This document shows, one piece after another, positions 55,108 through 64,000 of a DNA stretch of 64,000 nucleotides. Under the pieces are notes generated by a model. That model worked only from the letters and a program-made list of their open reading frames with translations. It did not search any database and was not told the DNA's origin. How positions within the stretch are numbered: the stretch's first letter is position 1; each line of letters starts with the position of its first letter. The DNA is from Acinetobacter cumulans (GTDB taxonomy: Bacteria; Pseudomonadota; Gammaproteobacteria; Pseudomonadales; Moraxellaceae): the NCBI RefSeq assembly GCF_003024525.3, contig NZ_CP035934.2, positions 1,426,001 to 1,490,000 on the forward strand, read 5' to 3'. The position numbers and the translations under genes were made by a program.

Positions 55108-55417
55108 TTGCTTTTCCTTAGTCTGTATTGCGTCATACCAATTCAAATCCTGAAGTGGTTTTAGATATAAGTGTATGCAGTTAATACATGAAAAAGCTTA
55201 ATAAATAAGAAAAATTACAATGTAAATGAAGCTATTTTAAAATATAAAAGTAATAAAAAGTGTTTAAAAACAATATGGTTTTTGGTGATTGATTTTTAAT
55301 CAACATCTAATGTGTTGAATTCGAATGTATAAATAAATCACCATTTCACTGATTTAATAAACAGTAAAAGTGTAGGAATGTCGAATTCATCACAGCTAGA
55401 CAGTCATAAATTATTAT
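55108..55417 (-). promoter_or_regulatory. Intergenic region upstream of ompW
   Basis: 310 bases between ompW and the alcohol dehydrogenase gene, both on the minus strand. It is AT-rich and holds the ompW promoter and possibly the terminator of the dehydrogenase. I saw no clear hairpin with a T-run or any ORF. Confidence 0.35.
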
Positions 55418-56578
55418 TTAAGCGTAAATTGCGTTGTAAATCTGTAGAGCATCCTGTTGTTGTAAGGGGCGTGGGTTGTTTTGCAGGAGGCGAGTTTGCA
55501 ACATAGCATCTGTAGCCAACTCAGTTAATTTGGTATGTGGAATATCGAGCTGTTGCAATTTAAGCGTTAGACCACTCTGATCTAGATGGTTTTGCATGTG
55601 ATCAATAAATAAATCACATAAGCCTGCTGTACATCCAGTGCTATAAGGGTCAAGCCATTGCATAAGCTCTGCGTAATGGCCTTTGGCTTCTGGTGCGTTA
55701 AATTTTAGAACTTCAGTCAGTACTAAAGCATTGCTATGTCCATGTGAAATGTGAAAATGCCCACCAAGCGGATAGGCTAAGGCATGTACTGCACCTACGG
55801 GTGCATTCGCAAATGCTTGTCCAGCGAGCATTGAGCCAACCAGCATGTTTTGTCGTGCTTCAAGATTATTTCCATCGTTGAGTACCAACGGAAGATTTTT
55901 ATTTAATAAGCGAAGCGCTTGCTTGGCCAACATATCTGCATAAGGATTTTTCTTTATTTTAGAAGTGTAAGCTTCGATGGCATGCACCATAGCATCTATA
56001 CCTGTGGCAGCTGTAATTGAAGCAGGTAAATTTTGCGTAAAGTGAGCATCCAAAATAGCGACATCTGCATATAACACAGGCGAAACAATGCCAGTTTTGG
56101 TGGTTTCACCTGTGGTGACGATAGAAATAGGAGTAACTTCTGAACCGGTTCCTGCCGTGGTTGGAACTAAGATCAGAGGCAGGCGTGGTCGCTTGGCATT
56201 GCCTACACCGTATAGGTCTTGAATAGTTTGATGCTGTTGAGGGTGCGCTAAGATCGCAATCACTTTAGCCACATCTAAAGAACTACCGCCGCCAAAGCCA
56301 AGTACGAGATCAATTTTTTCATTTTGCGCAAATTGTACTGCATCGAGAACCAAATGCTCAGGAGGATCTGCTTGTACATTGGCATAAATTACATAGTCTT
56401 GTTTAAGCGTTTCCAATATTTCGACAATGGGTAAATGCAACTGATGAAGCAACATACCTGGATCAGTCACAATTAATACGCGCTTCGGTTTAAAGTCATT
56501 GAGCAGATTTTTAAGCTCAAGAATTGAACCCAACCCCGAAATAATATTACTCACCGTTTGAAACTGAAATTGGCTCAT
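55418..56578 (-). CDS. Iron-containing alcohol dehydrogenase
   Basis: A 386-residue group III (iron-activated) alcohol dehydrogenase. The NAD-binding segment GGGSSLDVAKVIA, the metal-binding Asp/His region AITAATGIDAMVHAIEAYTS and the His cluster GGHFHISHGHSNALVL are all present. The start at ATG 56578 has AAGGA just upstream, and MSQFQFQTVSNIISGLGSI matches relatives; the track-like extension of 21 codons before it is not. The alcohol or lactaldehyde substrate cannot be fixed from sequence. Confidence 0.92.
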   Translation of the reverse strand: MSQFQFQTVSNIISGLGSILELKNLLNDFKPKRVLIVTDPGMLLHQLHLPIVEILETLKQDYVIYANVQADPPEHLVLDAVQFAQNEKIDLVLGFGGGSSLDVAKVIAILAHPQQHQTIQDLYGVGNAKRPRLPLILVPTTAGTGSEVTPISIVTTGETTKTGIVSPVLYADVAILDAHFTQNLPASITAATGIDAMVHAIEAYTSKIKKNPYADMLAKQALRLLNKNLPLVLNDGNNLEARQNMLVGSMLAGQAFANAPVGAVHALAYPLGGHFHISHGHSNALVLTEVLKFNAPEAKGHYAELMQWLDPYSTGCTAGLCDLFIDHMQNHLDQSGLTLKLQQLDIPHTKLTELATDAMLQTRLLQNNPRPLQQQDALQIYNAIYA

Positions 56579-56695
56579 GACTTTATCCTTAATTTTTATA
56601 TCTAAATGCGCATTATTGTTGAGGGTTGATATAGGATTCATCCTTTAAATAACTTAACATAAGATGCTTGAAATAAAAGTAACATTGAGGTTCTT

Positions 56696-57205
56696 ATGTC
56701 ATCCCAAACGCCCTATCAGGTGTTATGTGTTTGTCTAGGTAATATTTGCCGCTCTCCTACGGCTGAAGCTGTGTTCAGGCACTTATGTGATGAAGCGAAC
56801 TTGAATGTTGCAATTGATTCTGCAGGTACCAGCAATTACCATCCTGGTAAGGCACCAGATTCTAGAAGCCAGCAACATGCTAAAAAGCGTGGCTATGATT
56901 TGTCTGCCTTACGTGCACGTCAGCTTAAAACTCAAGATTTTGTAGAATTCGATTTGATTCTTGCCATGGATTATGAAAACTTAGCGAATATTCAAGCTTT
57001 AAAGATCCAAGCACAGCAAGAATTTGGTGCAAATGCCTTACGTGCTGATATTGCACTCATGAGTCAGCATGATCCTGACTTTTTTGAACAAGCTGTTCCA
57101 GATCCGTATTATGGTGGTGCAAATGGTTTTGAGTTGGTACTTGACCAGTGTGAATCCAGCAGTCGTGCCTGGATTCAGGTTCTTCAGAAAAAATTAAAAT
57201 ATTAA
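56696..57205 (+). CDS. Low-molecular-weight protein tyrosine phosphatase
   Basis: A 169-residue LMW-PTP. The phosphate loop is CLGNICRS with Cys13 as the nucleophile and Arg19, and the general acid is in VPDPYYGG with Asp. The length and motifs match YfkJ/Etp-like enzymes; in many species they dephosphorylate arginine or tyrosine. It is 15 bases before murB and in the same direction, so likely cotranscribed, although capsule genes such as wzc are not near. Confidence 0.94.
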   Translation: MSSQTPYQVLCVCLGNICRSPTAEAVFRHLCDEANLNVAIDSAGTSNYHPGKAPDSRSQQHAKKRGYDLSALRARQLKTQDFVEFDLILAMDYENLANIQALKIQAQQEFGANALRADIALMSQHDPDFFEQAVPDPYYGGANGFELVLDQCESSSRAWIQVLQKKLKY

Positions 57206-57220
57206 GGTTTAAGATTCGAT

Positions 57221-58255
57221 ATGCATATCCAGACTCAAGTACAACTTAAGCCTTTTAATACGCTCAATTTAAATTCGATTGCTTCTCATTATGTTCAAGT
57301 GTCTTCAAAACAAGACCTGTTAGAAGCATTGGCTTTTGCAGAGGCAGAGCAACTGAATGTATTTATACTTTCAGGGGGCAGTAATATGCTCCTGCCAGAG
57401 CACATCAATGCTTTGGTATTGCACATGCACATAATGGGGATTGAAACTCTCGCAGAAGATGAGCATACCCGCACGTTGTGTGTGGGTGCTGGTCAGGTAT
57501 GGCATGACTTTGTGTTATGGACGACGACACAGCAGTTGTATGGCTTACAAAATTTGGCTTTGATCCCTGGGCTTGTAGGCGCGGCACCTGTACAAAATAT
57601 TGGTGCTTATGGTGTTGAAGCAGGTGAATTTATTGATACGGTTGAAGTCTATGATCGTAATCAGAAAAAATTTACATGTATTGCATCGGCAGACTGTGAT
57701 TTTGCATACCGTCATAGTGTATTTAAAGACGATCCAAACCGTTACATTATCTGTGCGGTTCAATTTAAGCTGTTGAAAACACCAGAACTGAAATTACAGT
57801 ATGGTGATTTAAAAGCAGCAGTAGGTGATGAGCTCACCGCTGAAAATTTACAACGTCAGGTGATTCATATTCGACAGGCTAAATTACCAGATCCTAAAGA
57901 ATTTCCAAATGTGGGTAGTTTTTTTAAAAACCCAGTCATTTCTCAGCAGGATTATGAAGCAATTGCAATAAAACATCCTAACTTACCGCATTATCCTCAA
58001 GCGAATGGGCAGGTCAAAATTGCAGCAGGCTGGCTAATTGATCAAGCGGGTTGGAAAGGCAAAAAGTTAGGTGTTGTAGGAATGTTTCATAAGCAAGCTT
58101 TGGTGCTGGTAAATTATGCTGATGCAACTTTGCACGATGTACGCCGTACCTATCAAGCTGTGCAAAATGATGTATATCATCAGTTTGGAATTGACTTAGA
58201 ACCCGAACCTGTGTTGTTTAGTCAGCAAGGTTTAATCCGTTCACATCAGGACTAA
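57221..58255 (+). CDS. murB: UDP-N-acetylenolpyruvoylglucosamine reductase
   Basis: MurB makes UDP-MurNAc, the second step of peptidoglycan precursor synthesis, using FAD and NADPH. The 344-residue type I protein has the FAD-site motif [12 protein letters not shown], the segment [20 protein letters not shown], the Tyr/Arg region AYRHSVFK and the proton-donor segment [12 protein letters not shown] with Ser. It ends with a Glu-rich LEPEPVLF as in other gammaproteobacterial MurB proteins. It follows the phosphatase gene by 15 bases and precedes the DUF218 gene by three. Confidence 0.97.
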   Translation: MHIQTQVQLKPFNTLNLNSIASHYVQVSSKQDLLEALAFAEAEQLNVFILSGGSNMLLPEHINALVLHMHIMGIETLAEDEHTRTLCVGAGQVWHDFVLWTTTQQLYGLQNLALIPGLVGAAPVQNIGAYGVEAGEFIDTVEVYDRNQKKFTCIASADCDFAYRHSVFKDDPNRYIICAVQFKLLKTPELKLQYGDLKAAVGDELTAENLQRQVIHIRQAKLPDPKEFPNVGSFFKNPVISQQDYEAIAIKHPNLPHYPQANGQVKIAAGWLIDQAGWKGKKLGVVGMFHKQALVLVNYADATLHDVRRTYQAVQNDVYHQFGIDLEPEPVLFSQQGLIRSHQD

Positions 58256-58258
58256 AAA

Positions 58259-59398
58259 ATGAAAAAAACGCCATGGATAGTCCGTTTGGTGCAAATAGTC
58301 GCTTTACTATTTGCGCTTTTCGGCTGTCTGATCGTTTTTATTTATACGCCTTTTTATTCTAGCTTGATCGTACGTGCGCTGAATTATTTTGTACCTGTAG
58401 AAGTGAATGAGGTGGCTGCCAAAAGTCAAAAAATGGCTTCTTTAAGTGACCACGAAAGCTATGAGCCAGGCTCAGATATGTGGATTGCACGTCAAGCGTA
58501 TTTAAAAGTGATGGAAGAAGCGATCCAAACTAAAAATGCACAAGATTTGATGTTGGTACAGGCACGTTATAAAGCACTGCAAAAAAATATCGAAGAAGAC
58601 ATTCAAAAAGAAGTTGAAGAGAAAAATCGCCCTCAGGTCCCATTATTGGCGCCTGTGGTTGATCAAGCAGAGGCAAGTAGTGCATCTGAAGCGACAGTGG
58701 CAAATGTTTTTGACTTCAATGCAAAACTTGATGATGAACAGATGCAATATTATATTAAGTTTTTAAAAACACATCCTGTTGAAATGGCTGCTTCAGAGCC
58801 TGTGGATGATGAAATATTTAAAGATATTGCCCTGATTCAGAACCAAAATGAAAATGAGAAAAAAGCCACACAAGCAAAGCCAACGCACTTGTCTGAACCT
58901 TATGCAATTGTGGTGTTAGGTGGTGGTTTAACACTCGATAAAAATGGTAAAGATATTGTTGTAAATGACTATACACGCTTACGTTTAGAAAAAACGCTCA
59001 CAGTAGAACAGCGGTATAAATTGCCAATTGTACTGAGTGGTGTAGAAGCACCTTATATGCAACGTTGGTTGGCTGAGCGTGGTGTAGAAGCCAAATTGCT
59101 TGAAGACCGTAGTATGAATACCTGTGAAAACACACGTTTTAGCTCTTTGCTCTTGCAGAAAAAAGGTGGTGCACCTACAGTAATGCTCATTACAGATCGT
59201 TATCACATGCCAAGAACTCGACGTTTATTTGCACTCAATGGCATTGAAACAATCGCTATAGAAGCGCCAATGCCAACGCATTTAACCCGATGGCGCCCAA
59301 GTGAAAAAAATTATGACCATAGTCGCCGTGCCAATTATGAAATGTTGGCGACAATGCGCGACATGTGGGTAGGTACAGAATGCAGGGAGGTACCTTAA
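58259..59398 (+). CDS. DUF218 (YdcF/ElyC-type) inner membrane protein
   Basis: A 379-residue protein with one N-terminal membrane segment (residues about 8-30) and a C-terminal DUF218 domain starting YAIVVLGGGLTLDKNGKD and including LPIVLSGVEAPYMQRWLAERGV, RSMNTCENTRFS and LITDRYHMPRTRRLF. ElyC-type members affect peptidoglycan and envelope stability, and the gene sits directly after murB. A long Glu-rich helical insert of about 150 residues (residues about 60-210) lies between the membrane segment and the domain, which is larger than in most relatives. Confidence 0.88.
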   Translation: MKKTPWIVRLVQIVALLFALFGCLIVFIYTPFYSSLIVRALNYFVPVEVNEVAAKSQKMASLSDHESYEPGSDMWIARQAYLKVMEEAIQTKNAQDLMLVQARYKALQKNIEEDIQKEVEEKNRPQVPLLAPVVDQAEASSASEATVANVFDFNAKLDDEQMQYYIKFLKTHPVEMAASEPVDDEIFKDIALIQNQNENEKKATQAKPTHLSEPYAIVVLGGGLTLDKNGKDIVVNDYTRLRLEKTLTVEQRYKLPIVLSGVEAPYMQRWLAERGVEAKLLEDRSMNTCENTRFSSLLLQKKGGAPTVMLITDRYHMPRTRRLFALNGIETIAIEAPMPTHLTRWRPSEKNYDHSRRANYEMLATMRDMWVGTECREVP

Positions 59399-60435
59399 TG
59401 TCTGATATACCTTTTTTAAATCCTGCAATTTTAAAGCAATTAGAGTTGCCTATACCGAGCCGTGAAACTACGCCTCTGTTATTAGAACAATTAAATTTAA
59501 ATCGGCCTTATACGCCGACTTTGGAAATTCAAGCTTATCGTCGTTTGTATGGTTTAGATGCTTTGAATTGTGAGCATTGGCAAGGTGCAATTGAAATGCC
59601 TTTGTTTAAGCTACATGTACAGGTCTTTCAACCCAAATTAGAACAAGGTCAACAGAGTAAGGGGACGGTATTTTTATTGCATGGCTATTTAGAGCATAGC
59701 GGTATTTATCAACCGATAATTCGAGAAATACTTGAGCAAGGCTACAGTATTTTGACCTATGACTTACCTGGGCATGGTTTAAGCAATGGCTCACCTGCGA
59801 GTATTCAAAATTTTGATCATTACCAAGCCGTATTAGACGCCGTATACCGTTATGTAAAACATGCTTCGCAATTGCCTCAGCCATGGTTAGGCATTGGTCA
59901 AAGCACGGGTGGCGCAATTTGGTTGCATCACTTGCTTGCCTTTGCTGAGCGTCGTGAAAACCCGTATGTAGATCGCGTATTGTTGTTATCGCCACTAATT
60001 CGTCCAGCCAAAACTGCTTGGTGGCACAATTCGGTTGGTTTGGGCATTATTCGCCGTATTAAGCGTGAAGTGCCTCGTCATTTTCGCCGCAATAACCATA
60101 ATCCTGAGTTTTTACGCTTTGTACGCCTAAAAGATCCACTACAGCCACGTATGATGGGTATGGATTGGATTTTAGCAATGTCGAAGTGGATGCAGGAAAT
60201 GGAAGATCGTCCAGCATGTCGCATTCCAGTGTGGTTAGCACAAGGTGCGCAGGATCAGACGGTTGACTGGCGTTACAATATTGAGTTTATTCGCCGAAAG
60301 TTCCGTTTACAAACGCTACTCATGTTAGAAGAAGGCTCTCATCAGTTAATTAACGAGCGTGCAGATATTCGCGCTGCGCTAACAGGTTTAATTCCTGCTT
60401 TTTTAAATGCAAATAGCAGTAAAAGTTATTACTAA
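59398..60435 (+). CDS. Alpha/beta hydrolase (lysophospholipase or monoacylglycerol lipase-like)
   Basis: A 345-residue hydrolase. The oxyanion segment LLHGYLEHSGIYQPII, DLPGHGLSNGSPAS and the nucleophile elbow IGQSTGGAIW match the PldB/YtpA family, with the Asp in AQGAQDQTVDW and His in EEGSHQLINE. There is no signal peptide, so it is probably cytoplasmic or peripherally membrane bound. ATG 59398 overlaps the DUF218 stop (TAATG), linking it to the murB operon; the in-frame upstream extension is not used. Confidence 0.9.
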   Translation: MSDIPFLNPAILKQLELPIPSRETTPLLLEQLNLNRPYTPTLEIQAYRRLYGLDALNCEHWQGAIEMPLFKLHVQVFQPKLEQGQQSKGTVFLLHGYLEHSGIYQPIIREILEQGYSILTYDLPGHGLSNGSPASIQNFDHYQAVLDAVYRYVKHASQLPQPWLGIGQSTGGAIWLHHLLAFAERRENPYVDRVLLLSPLIRPAKTAWWHNSVGLGIIRRIKREVPRHFRRNNHNPEFLRFVRLKDPLQPRMMGMDWILAMSKWMQEMEDRPACRIPVWLAQGAQDQTVDWRYNIEFIRRKFRLQTLLMLEEGSHQLINERADIRAALTGLIPAFLNANSSKSYY

Positions 60436-60475
60436 GTTGCAGGTTTAGCCTTGAGTTTTTGTTGATCAAAAACAT

Positions 60476-60504
60476 AAAAAAAGTAGCAATATGCTACTTT
60501 TTTT
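60476..60504. terminator. Bidirectional terminator before the FMN glutamate-synthase-like gene
   Basis: AAAAAAAGTAGCA-ATA-TGCTACTTTTTTT forms a stem with A and T runs on both sides; the flanking genes converge. Confidence 0.88.
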
Positions 60505-60520
60505 ATGTTCATTCAGTTGT

Positions 60521-62191
60521 TTAAAAACGCTCGGCGCTTGCCATATTCCACATGCGATAATAAAAATTTTCTTGATCTTTATTCTCACAGTGTAGAAGTT
60601 CACCCTCTTTTAGCCAAAAATGGAGCTGGGCATAGTTTTTAATTTCACGATCGTTAATGCGCTGCGCTAAATGATGTGCCTTTAAATCCGCAGGGTGGCT
60701 TAAGCCGGCTGAGGCTAACATTTCAGACAAGCCATGCAGGGTGTTTTTATGAAAGTTATAGACCCGTTCTGCTTTGGTGGGTACATGAATCGCTTTTTGG
60801 CGGTCTGGGTCTTGCGTGGCAACGCCTACAGGGCATTGGTTGGTGTGGCAACTTTGCGCTTGTATACAACCAACGGCAAACATAAAGCCACGAGCAGAAT
60901 TGACCCAATCAGCGCCAATCGCCATTGTGCTGGAAATATCAAAAGCGCTAATGATTTTACCGCTGGCGCCAATTTTAATTTTATCGCGTAAACCAGCACC
61001 CACTAAGCTGTTGTGTACAAAGAGTAGACCTTCTCGTAGCGGTGTACCCATATAGTTAATTAGCTCGACAGGGGCTGCGCCAGTGCCACCTTCAGAGCCA
61101 TCGACCACAATAAAATCTGGCAAAATTTGGGTTTGAAGCATGGCTTTAACAATACCCATGAATTGCCAAGGTTGGCCGAGGCAAAGTTTAAAGCCTACAG
61201 GTTTACCATTGGAAAGCTCTCGTAATTGTTGAATAAAATGCATCAATTCGAGGGGGGTACTAAAAGCAGGATGGCTTGACGGCGATACGCAATCATGATC
61301 GCGACTAACACCACGGATTTGAGCAATTTCAGCAGAAATTTTATCTTTAGGCAAAATGCCACCGTGACCAGGTTTAGCGCCCTGAGACAGCTTAATTTCA
61401 ATCATTTTGACTTGAGGAAGTTTGGCTTGTTCTGCAAAACGAACAGGGTCAAATTGACCATCTAGTGTGCGACAACCAAAATAGCCACTTCCTAGTTCCC
61501 AAACAATATCGCCTCCATGTTCTAAATGATATGGGCTAATGCTACCTTCACCAGTGTCATGGTAAAACTGTCCCATCTGTGCACCTTTGTTGAGTGCACG
61601 AATGGCATTAGCACTTAAACTTCCGAAGCTCATGGCTGAAATGTTTAAAATTGATGCACTATAAGGTTGAGTACATTGTGGCCCACCAATGCTGATTCTA
61701 AAGTCTGCAGGATTTGCAGGTTTACATGGGCTGAGTGAATGGGTAATGAAGCGATAATTATCCTGATAAACATCTAAAATAGAACCAAAGGGTTTATCTG
61801 CATTTTCATTTTTTGCACGTTGGTAAACCAAGCTACGTTGCATGCGAGAGAAAGGAAGGGCATCTTGATCAGCTTCAATAAAATATTGGCGAATTTCAGG
61901 ACGGAACTCTTCAAATAAAAAACGAAAATGCCCCATGATTGGGTAATTTTTTAAGATGGAGTGTTTATTTTGAAGCACGTCATACAAACCAATCAAACTT
62001 AAGATTGCCGTGATAACCCAAACACTATTGAGCAAGGTTTTGGGAACAAAATAATAAATATAGCGAGGCTCATAGCCAATATGGAATGACGTGACCAGCA
62101 AACAAATAAAAATACACAAGAACCAAATAGAATGGCGTGAAAAAAATGTATTGAGCAGTTTATGTCGTATAGATTGTGTTGGGCTTGGCAT
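60521..62191 (-). CDS. FMN-binding glutamate synthase family protein
   Basis: A 556-residue protein with two predicted N-terminal membrane segments (about residues 18-36 and 44-66), then a glutamate-synthase central barrel domain: SAMSFGSLSANAIRALNKGA, EGGTGAAPVELINYMGTPLREG for FMN and an iron-sulphur-type Cys group CIQAQSCHTNQCPVGVATQ. It lacks the glutaminase domain of GltB, so it is a stand-alone membrane-linked homologue whose ammonia donor and product are unproved. Confidence 0.9.
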   Translation of the reverse strand: MPSPTQSIRHKLLNTFFSRHSIWFLCIFICLLVTSFHIGYEPRYIYYFVPKTLLNSVWVITAILSLIGLYDVLQNKHSILKNYPIMGHFRFLFEEFRPEIRQYFIEADQDALPFSRMQRSLVYQRAKNENADKPFGSILDVYQDNYRFITHSLSPCKPANPADFRISIGGPQCTQPYSASILNISAMSFGSLSANAIRALNKGAQMGQFYHDTGEGSISPYHLEHGGDIVWELGSGYFGCRTLDGQFDPVRFAEQAKLPQVKMIEIKLSQGAKPGHGGILPKDKISAEIAQIRGVSRDHDCVSPSSHPAFSTPLELMHFIQQLRELSNGKPVGFKLCLGQPWQFMGIVKAMLQTQILPDFIVVDGSEGGTGAAPVELINYMGTPLREGLLFVHNSLVGAGLRDKIKIGASGKIISAFDISSTMAIGADWVNSARGFMFAVGCIQAQSCHTNQCPVGVATQDPDRQKAIHVPTKAERVYNFHKNTLHGLSEMLASAGLSHPADLKAHHLAQRINDREIKNYAQLHFWLKEGELLHCENKDQENFYYRMWNMASAERF

Positions 62192-62460
62192 ATAAAAATT
62201 TATCCATAGACTGCATTAAGCTTTTAATGTGCCGATTTTGTTAGCAATTCTCAAGTTTTAGTTTGTTGATTGAATGTAGTTCTGTGCAAATTAATATGCG
62301 AAATTCATGAGCTATACGCATGGTTATTTGCAAAGAGTGGACTAAGTTTTTCTGAAAAATTGTTTAGGTTTTGATCTGCTATACAAAGCAATTCTTATGA
62401 TTTCACCCACTAAGATTTTTTAGATAAATTGATTTTACCCCAGCAAAAGGAGCAATAAAG
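62192..62460 (+). promoter_or_regulatory. AT-rich region upstream of the FMN glutamate-synthase-like gene
   Basis: Part of a 565-base gap. It should hold the minus-strand promoter of the preceding gene and, on the plus strand, a promoter for the short ORF/RNA that follows. No specific element could be assigned with confidence. Confidence 0.3.
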
Positions 62461-62514
62461 ATGACTAAAAAATCGATCCGTTTTAACAATGCAGATCTAG
62501 CATGCTTATGCTAA
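62461..62514 (+). pseudogene. Seventeen-codon relic or leader ORF with a strong ribosome binding site
   Basis: ATG at 62461, eight bases after AAGGAG (62447-62452), opens MTKKSIRFNNADLACLC and stops. The first 13 residues look like the N-terminus of an alpha/beta hydrolase of the YcjY type, from memory of that family, and not like random sequence. The downstream body is absent, so it could be the remnant of a deleted gene whose start signal survives, or a genuine short peptide leader. Confidence 0.45.
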
Positions 62515-62658
62515 TCAAGATCTCTAAACTGACTTTAACTTACCAATACCGTATGCAGTGGGGAAAGCAACTGAATACGGTATTTCAATCAGCCAATCAA
62601 CGCTAAGAATGACAATAACATTTTAAGAAATTATCAGTCCCAGTTTTGGGACTTTTTT
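62493..62658 (+). ncRNA. Possible structured small RNA
   Basis: Three structures follow each other: a hairpin built from AGATCTAGCAT and ATGCTAATCAAGATCT (62493-62523), a 10-bp perfect inverted repeat AATACCGTAT/ATACGGTATT with a 20-base spacer (62545-62584), and a terminator hairpin (62637-62652). The series ends in a T-run, as an sRNA would. No known sRNA family was recognised. Confidence 0.4.
62637..62658 (+). terminator. Intrinsic terminator of the relic/sRNA unit
   Basis: GTCCCA-GTTT-TGGGAC followed by six T (62653-62658). There is no intact gene immediately before it, so it marks the end of a short transcript. Confidence 0.85.
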
Positions 62659-62756
62659 CTATGCAGCCTTATGCTTGTAAAATGGCTAGATAAGCTTGGC
62701 CATACCGCCTCATTCAAAGCTTAGCTTGAATACAGTATTTGGATTTTTTTAGCGTT

Positions 62757-63758
62757 TTAAGGTTCATTGATTTGTTGTACTGCATGTAAAACATATTCGG
62801 GTTCAATATTTTGAATACGTTTTCCAAAGCTACGTAACCACCAAACCAATTGCGAGGTATAGGGTACAGTTGCAGTAATTAAAATCTGTCCATTATCTAG
62901 TTTTTGTATGGTTTGGTCTCTACTGAGCTGAGATTCTTCAAAGTAGCCTGCATCTTGTTCTGTAACAGTGAGGCGAAGCTCGATATTCTCAGTAGGTTGA
63001 TTAAAATCAACCCTAAAGCCCAATGCACCAGATTCTATATAAGCATCTATATCAAAATTGACTGGATGCAATGCACGTGAATTAAGCACTTGCGCAGATT
63101 TAAAGCGGTGCAAAGCGAATGTTTGGATGTCGGTTTTGTCATGTCGGGTGCACACTAAATAAATGATTGCACCTTTTTGAACCAATGCCAGTGGATTTAA
63201 GATGTAGGTCTTTTCCTCGCTTTGTAAACCACGGCCTTGATATACACATTCTAATTGCTTGTCTTGGAGTAAGCCTTCATAAATCGTTTGTTGTGATGTT
63301 TTATCTACAGTTGGCGGTATAAGAGGCTGATTGGCCGGCACAATACGAACACGGTTGATCCATTGGCGCACACTGTTTTGGGTGGAAAGACTTCGGCGAG
63401 CCAAATCAAACCAAGGATTCATTTCCTCTATGAGGCTAGGCGGCAGTAAATGTTTAAGATGTTCCTCAACCATCATAAAAGTTACAGCCTGAGAACTGGT
63501 CATGTGTGGCAAGCTTTGAATAGGTGCATCAGCCCGCCAACGCCAGCCCTGAGGCGATGTTTTGCTACTTTCAATTGGAAAGCGCTGGGCAATTTGGTTT
63601 AAATCACGCTGAATGGTGCGCAAACTAATATCGATACCTTCGCGTACCAAGCTTTCTTGCAATTCACGTGTCCCAATCCACTTTCCTGTGGGTAATCGCG
63701 ACAAAATTTGCCATTGGCGATAGAGACTGTTGGATGTTTCTTTTTCTTGTGAGGACAT
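62757..63758 (-). CDS. WYL domain-containing transcriptional regulator (YafY-like)
   Basis: A 333-residue regulator. The N-terminal winged helix is at about residues 10-70 (WQILSRLPTGKWIGTRELQE, then LVREGIDISLRTIQRDLNQI) and the WYL ligand domain at about 130-230, with a C-terminal WCX extension RLTVTEQDAGYFEESQLSRD. WYL proteins sense nucleic acids or nucleotides in stress and defence loci, but no defence genes are present here. ATG 63758 gives MSSQEKETSNSLYRQW; an upstream extension of 26 codons exists in frame. The 242 bases beyond its start, to the window end, contain its promoter and nothing else I can name. Confidence 0.9.
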   Translation of the reverse strand: MSSQEKETSNSLYRQWQILSRLPTGKWIGTRELQESLVREGIDISLRTIQRDLNQIAQRFPIESSKTSPQGWRWRADAPIQSLPHMTSSQAVTFMMVEEHLKHLLPPSLIEEMNPWFDLARRSLSTQNSVRQWINRVRIVPANQPLIPPTVDKTSQQTIYEGLLQDKQLECVYQGRGLQSEEKTYILNPLALVQKGAIIYLVCTRHDKTDIQTFALHRFKSAQVLNSRALHPVNFDIDAYIESGALGFRVDFNQPTENIELRLTVTEQDAGYFEESQLSRDQTIQKLDNGQILITATVPYTSQLVWWLRSFGKRIQNIEPEYVLHAVQQINEP

Positions 63759-64000
63759 AATGTAGACAATAACTAATCTAGTAGTGAGATGGGCAACGCC
63801 AAAATACACAATAAAAAAACTGGATTTATTTCGCAAGTCTTTGACTTAAAAAAAACAGCACAATTTGAAACAAGATGGCGCAATTTTAGTCTTGTGTACA
63901 TGTTGGAAATGATCAATAAATGTAAGACAAGGTGGTAATTTATACAGCTGGCATGCTTATTGCTTTGATTTGCTTACAATAGATTACAAAGAGAAGAGGT

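Noticed and set aside
1..64000. tRNA, rRNA, CRISPR array, prophage or defence island
   Set aside because: No cloverleaf, repeat array, integrase, capsid, restriction or toxin-antitoxin gene could be recognised. The WYL regulator at the end has no defence neighbours in the window.

Overview
The window is about 64 kb of a low-GC gammaproteobacterial chromosome, most likely Acinetobacter (Moraxellaceae). Reasons: the gene orders lpxK-kdsB-holB-pilZ-tatD and cmk-rpsA-ihfB-lapA-pyrF, a PACE-family efflux pump next to a LysR regulator (AceI/AceR type, first described in Acinetobacter), many short conserved proteins of Moraxellaceae character, and AT-rich codon use. Species cannot be named from this sequence alone. 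No tRNA, rRNA, CRISPR array or prophage was seen.

Layout. 1-6.9 kb: the 3' part of lpxK, kdsB, holB, pilZ, a TatD nuclease, a TetR regulator and the type II secretion minor pseudopilin genes gspH-I-J-K. 7-14.8 kb: a QueD-like protein, ung, an enoyl-CoA hydratase-family gene, tadA, an SRPBCC protein, cmk, rpsA, ihfB, lapA, pyrF. 14.9-24.5 kb: a small conserved ORF, a LysO-type exporter, a Baeyer-Villiger-type monooxygenase with a divergent AraC regulator, zapE, glcB, a membrane protein, an SRAP protein and a MarR regulator. 24.9-30.4 kb: the only clearly mobile stretch. Two apparently identical, same-orientation 1,282-bp IS3-family elements flank a TerC/CBS/CorC membrane protein; the second has split a conserved gene. 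30.5-38.6 kb: thiM with an unusual zinc-ribbon gene, pepN, an RDD protein and two UspA paralogues. 38.9-44.3 kb: a lipoprotein esterase, an EmrE-like pump with its TetR regulator, a LysE exporter, transaldolase, and the aceR/aceI-like divergent pair. 44.4-50.5 kb: a fatty-acyl cluster (thiolase, divergent high-molecular-weight FabG and MaoC hydratase), a serine hydrolase and an NlpE-like lipoprotein. 50.6-64 kb: dnaX, a thioesterase, OmpW, an iron alcohol dehydrogenase, a low-molecular-weight phosphatase, murB, a DUF218 protein, a lysophospholipase-like hydrolase, an FMN glutamate-synthase-like protein, a structured intergenic region with a gene relic or small RNA, and a WYL regulator.

Most genes are housekeeping, in short operons separated by clear intrinsic terminators. 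The best leads are: a basic 81-residue tail on the thiolase in a cluster resembling mycobacterial fadA2-fabG4-htdX; palindromic operators in front of both drug-efflux pumps; a G7 tract in dnaX where slippage in either direction would give a gamma-like product; an atypical QueD active-site spacing; a 22-codon upstream ORF overlapping the terC-like gene; and the structured 62.4-62.7 kb region. I found no clearly new multi-gene defence or mobile system.
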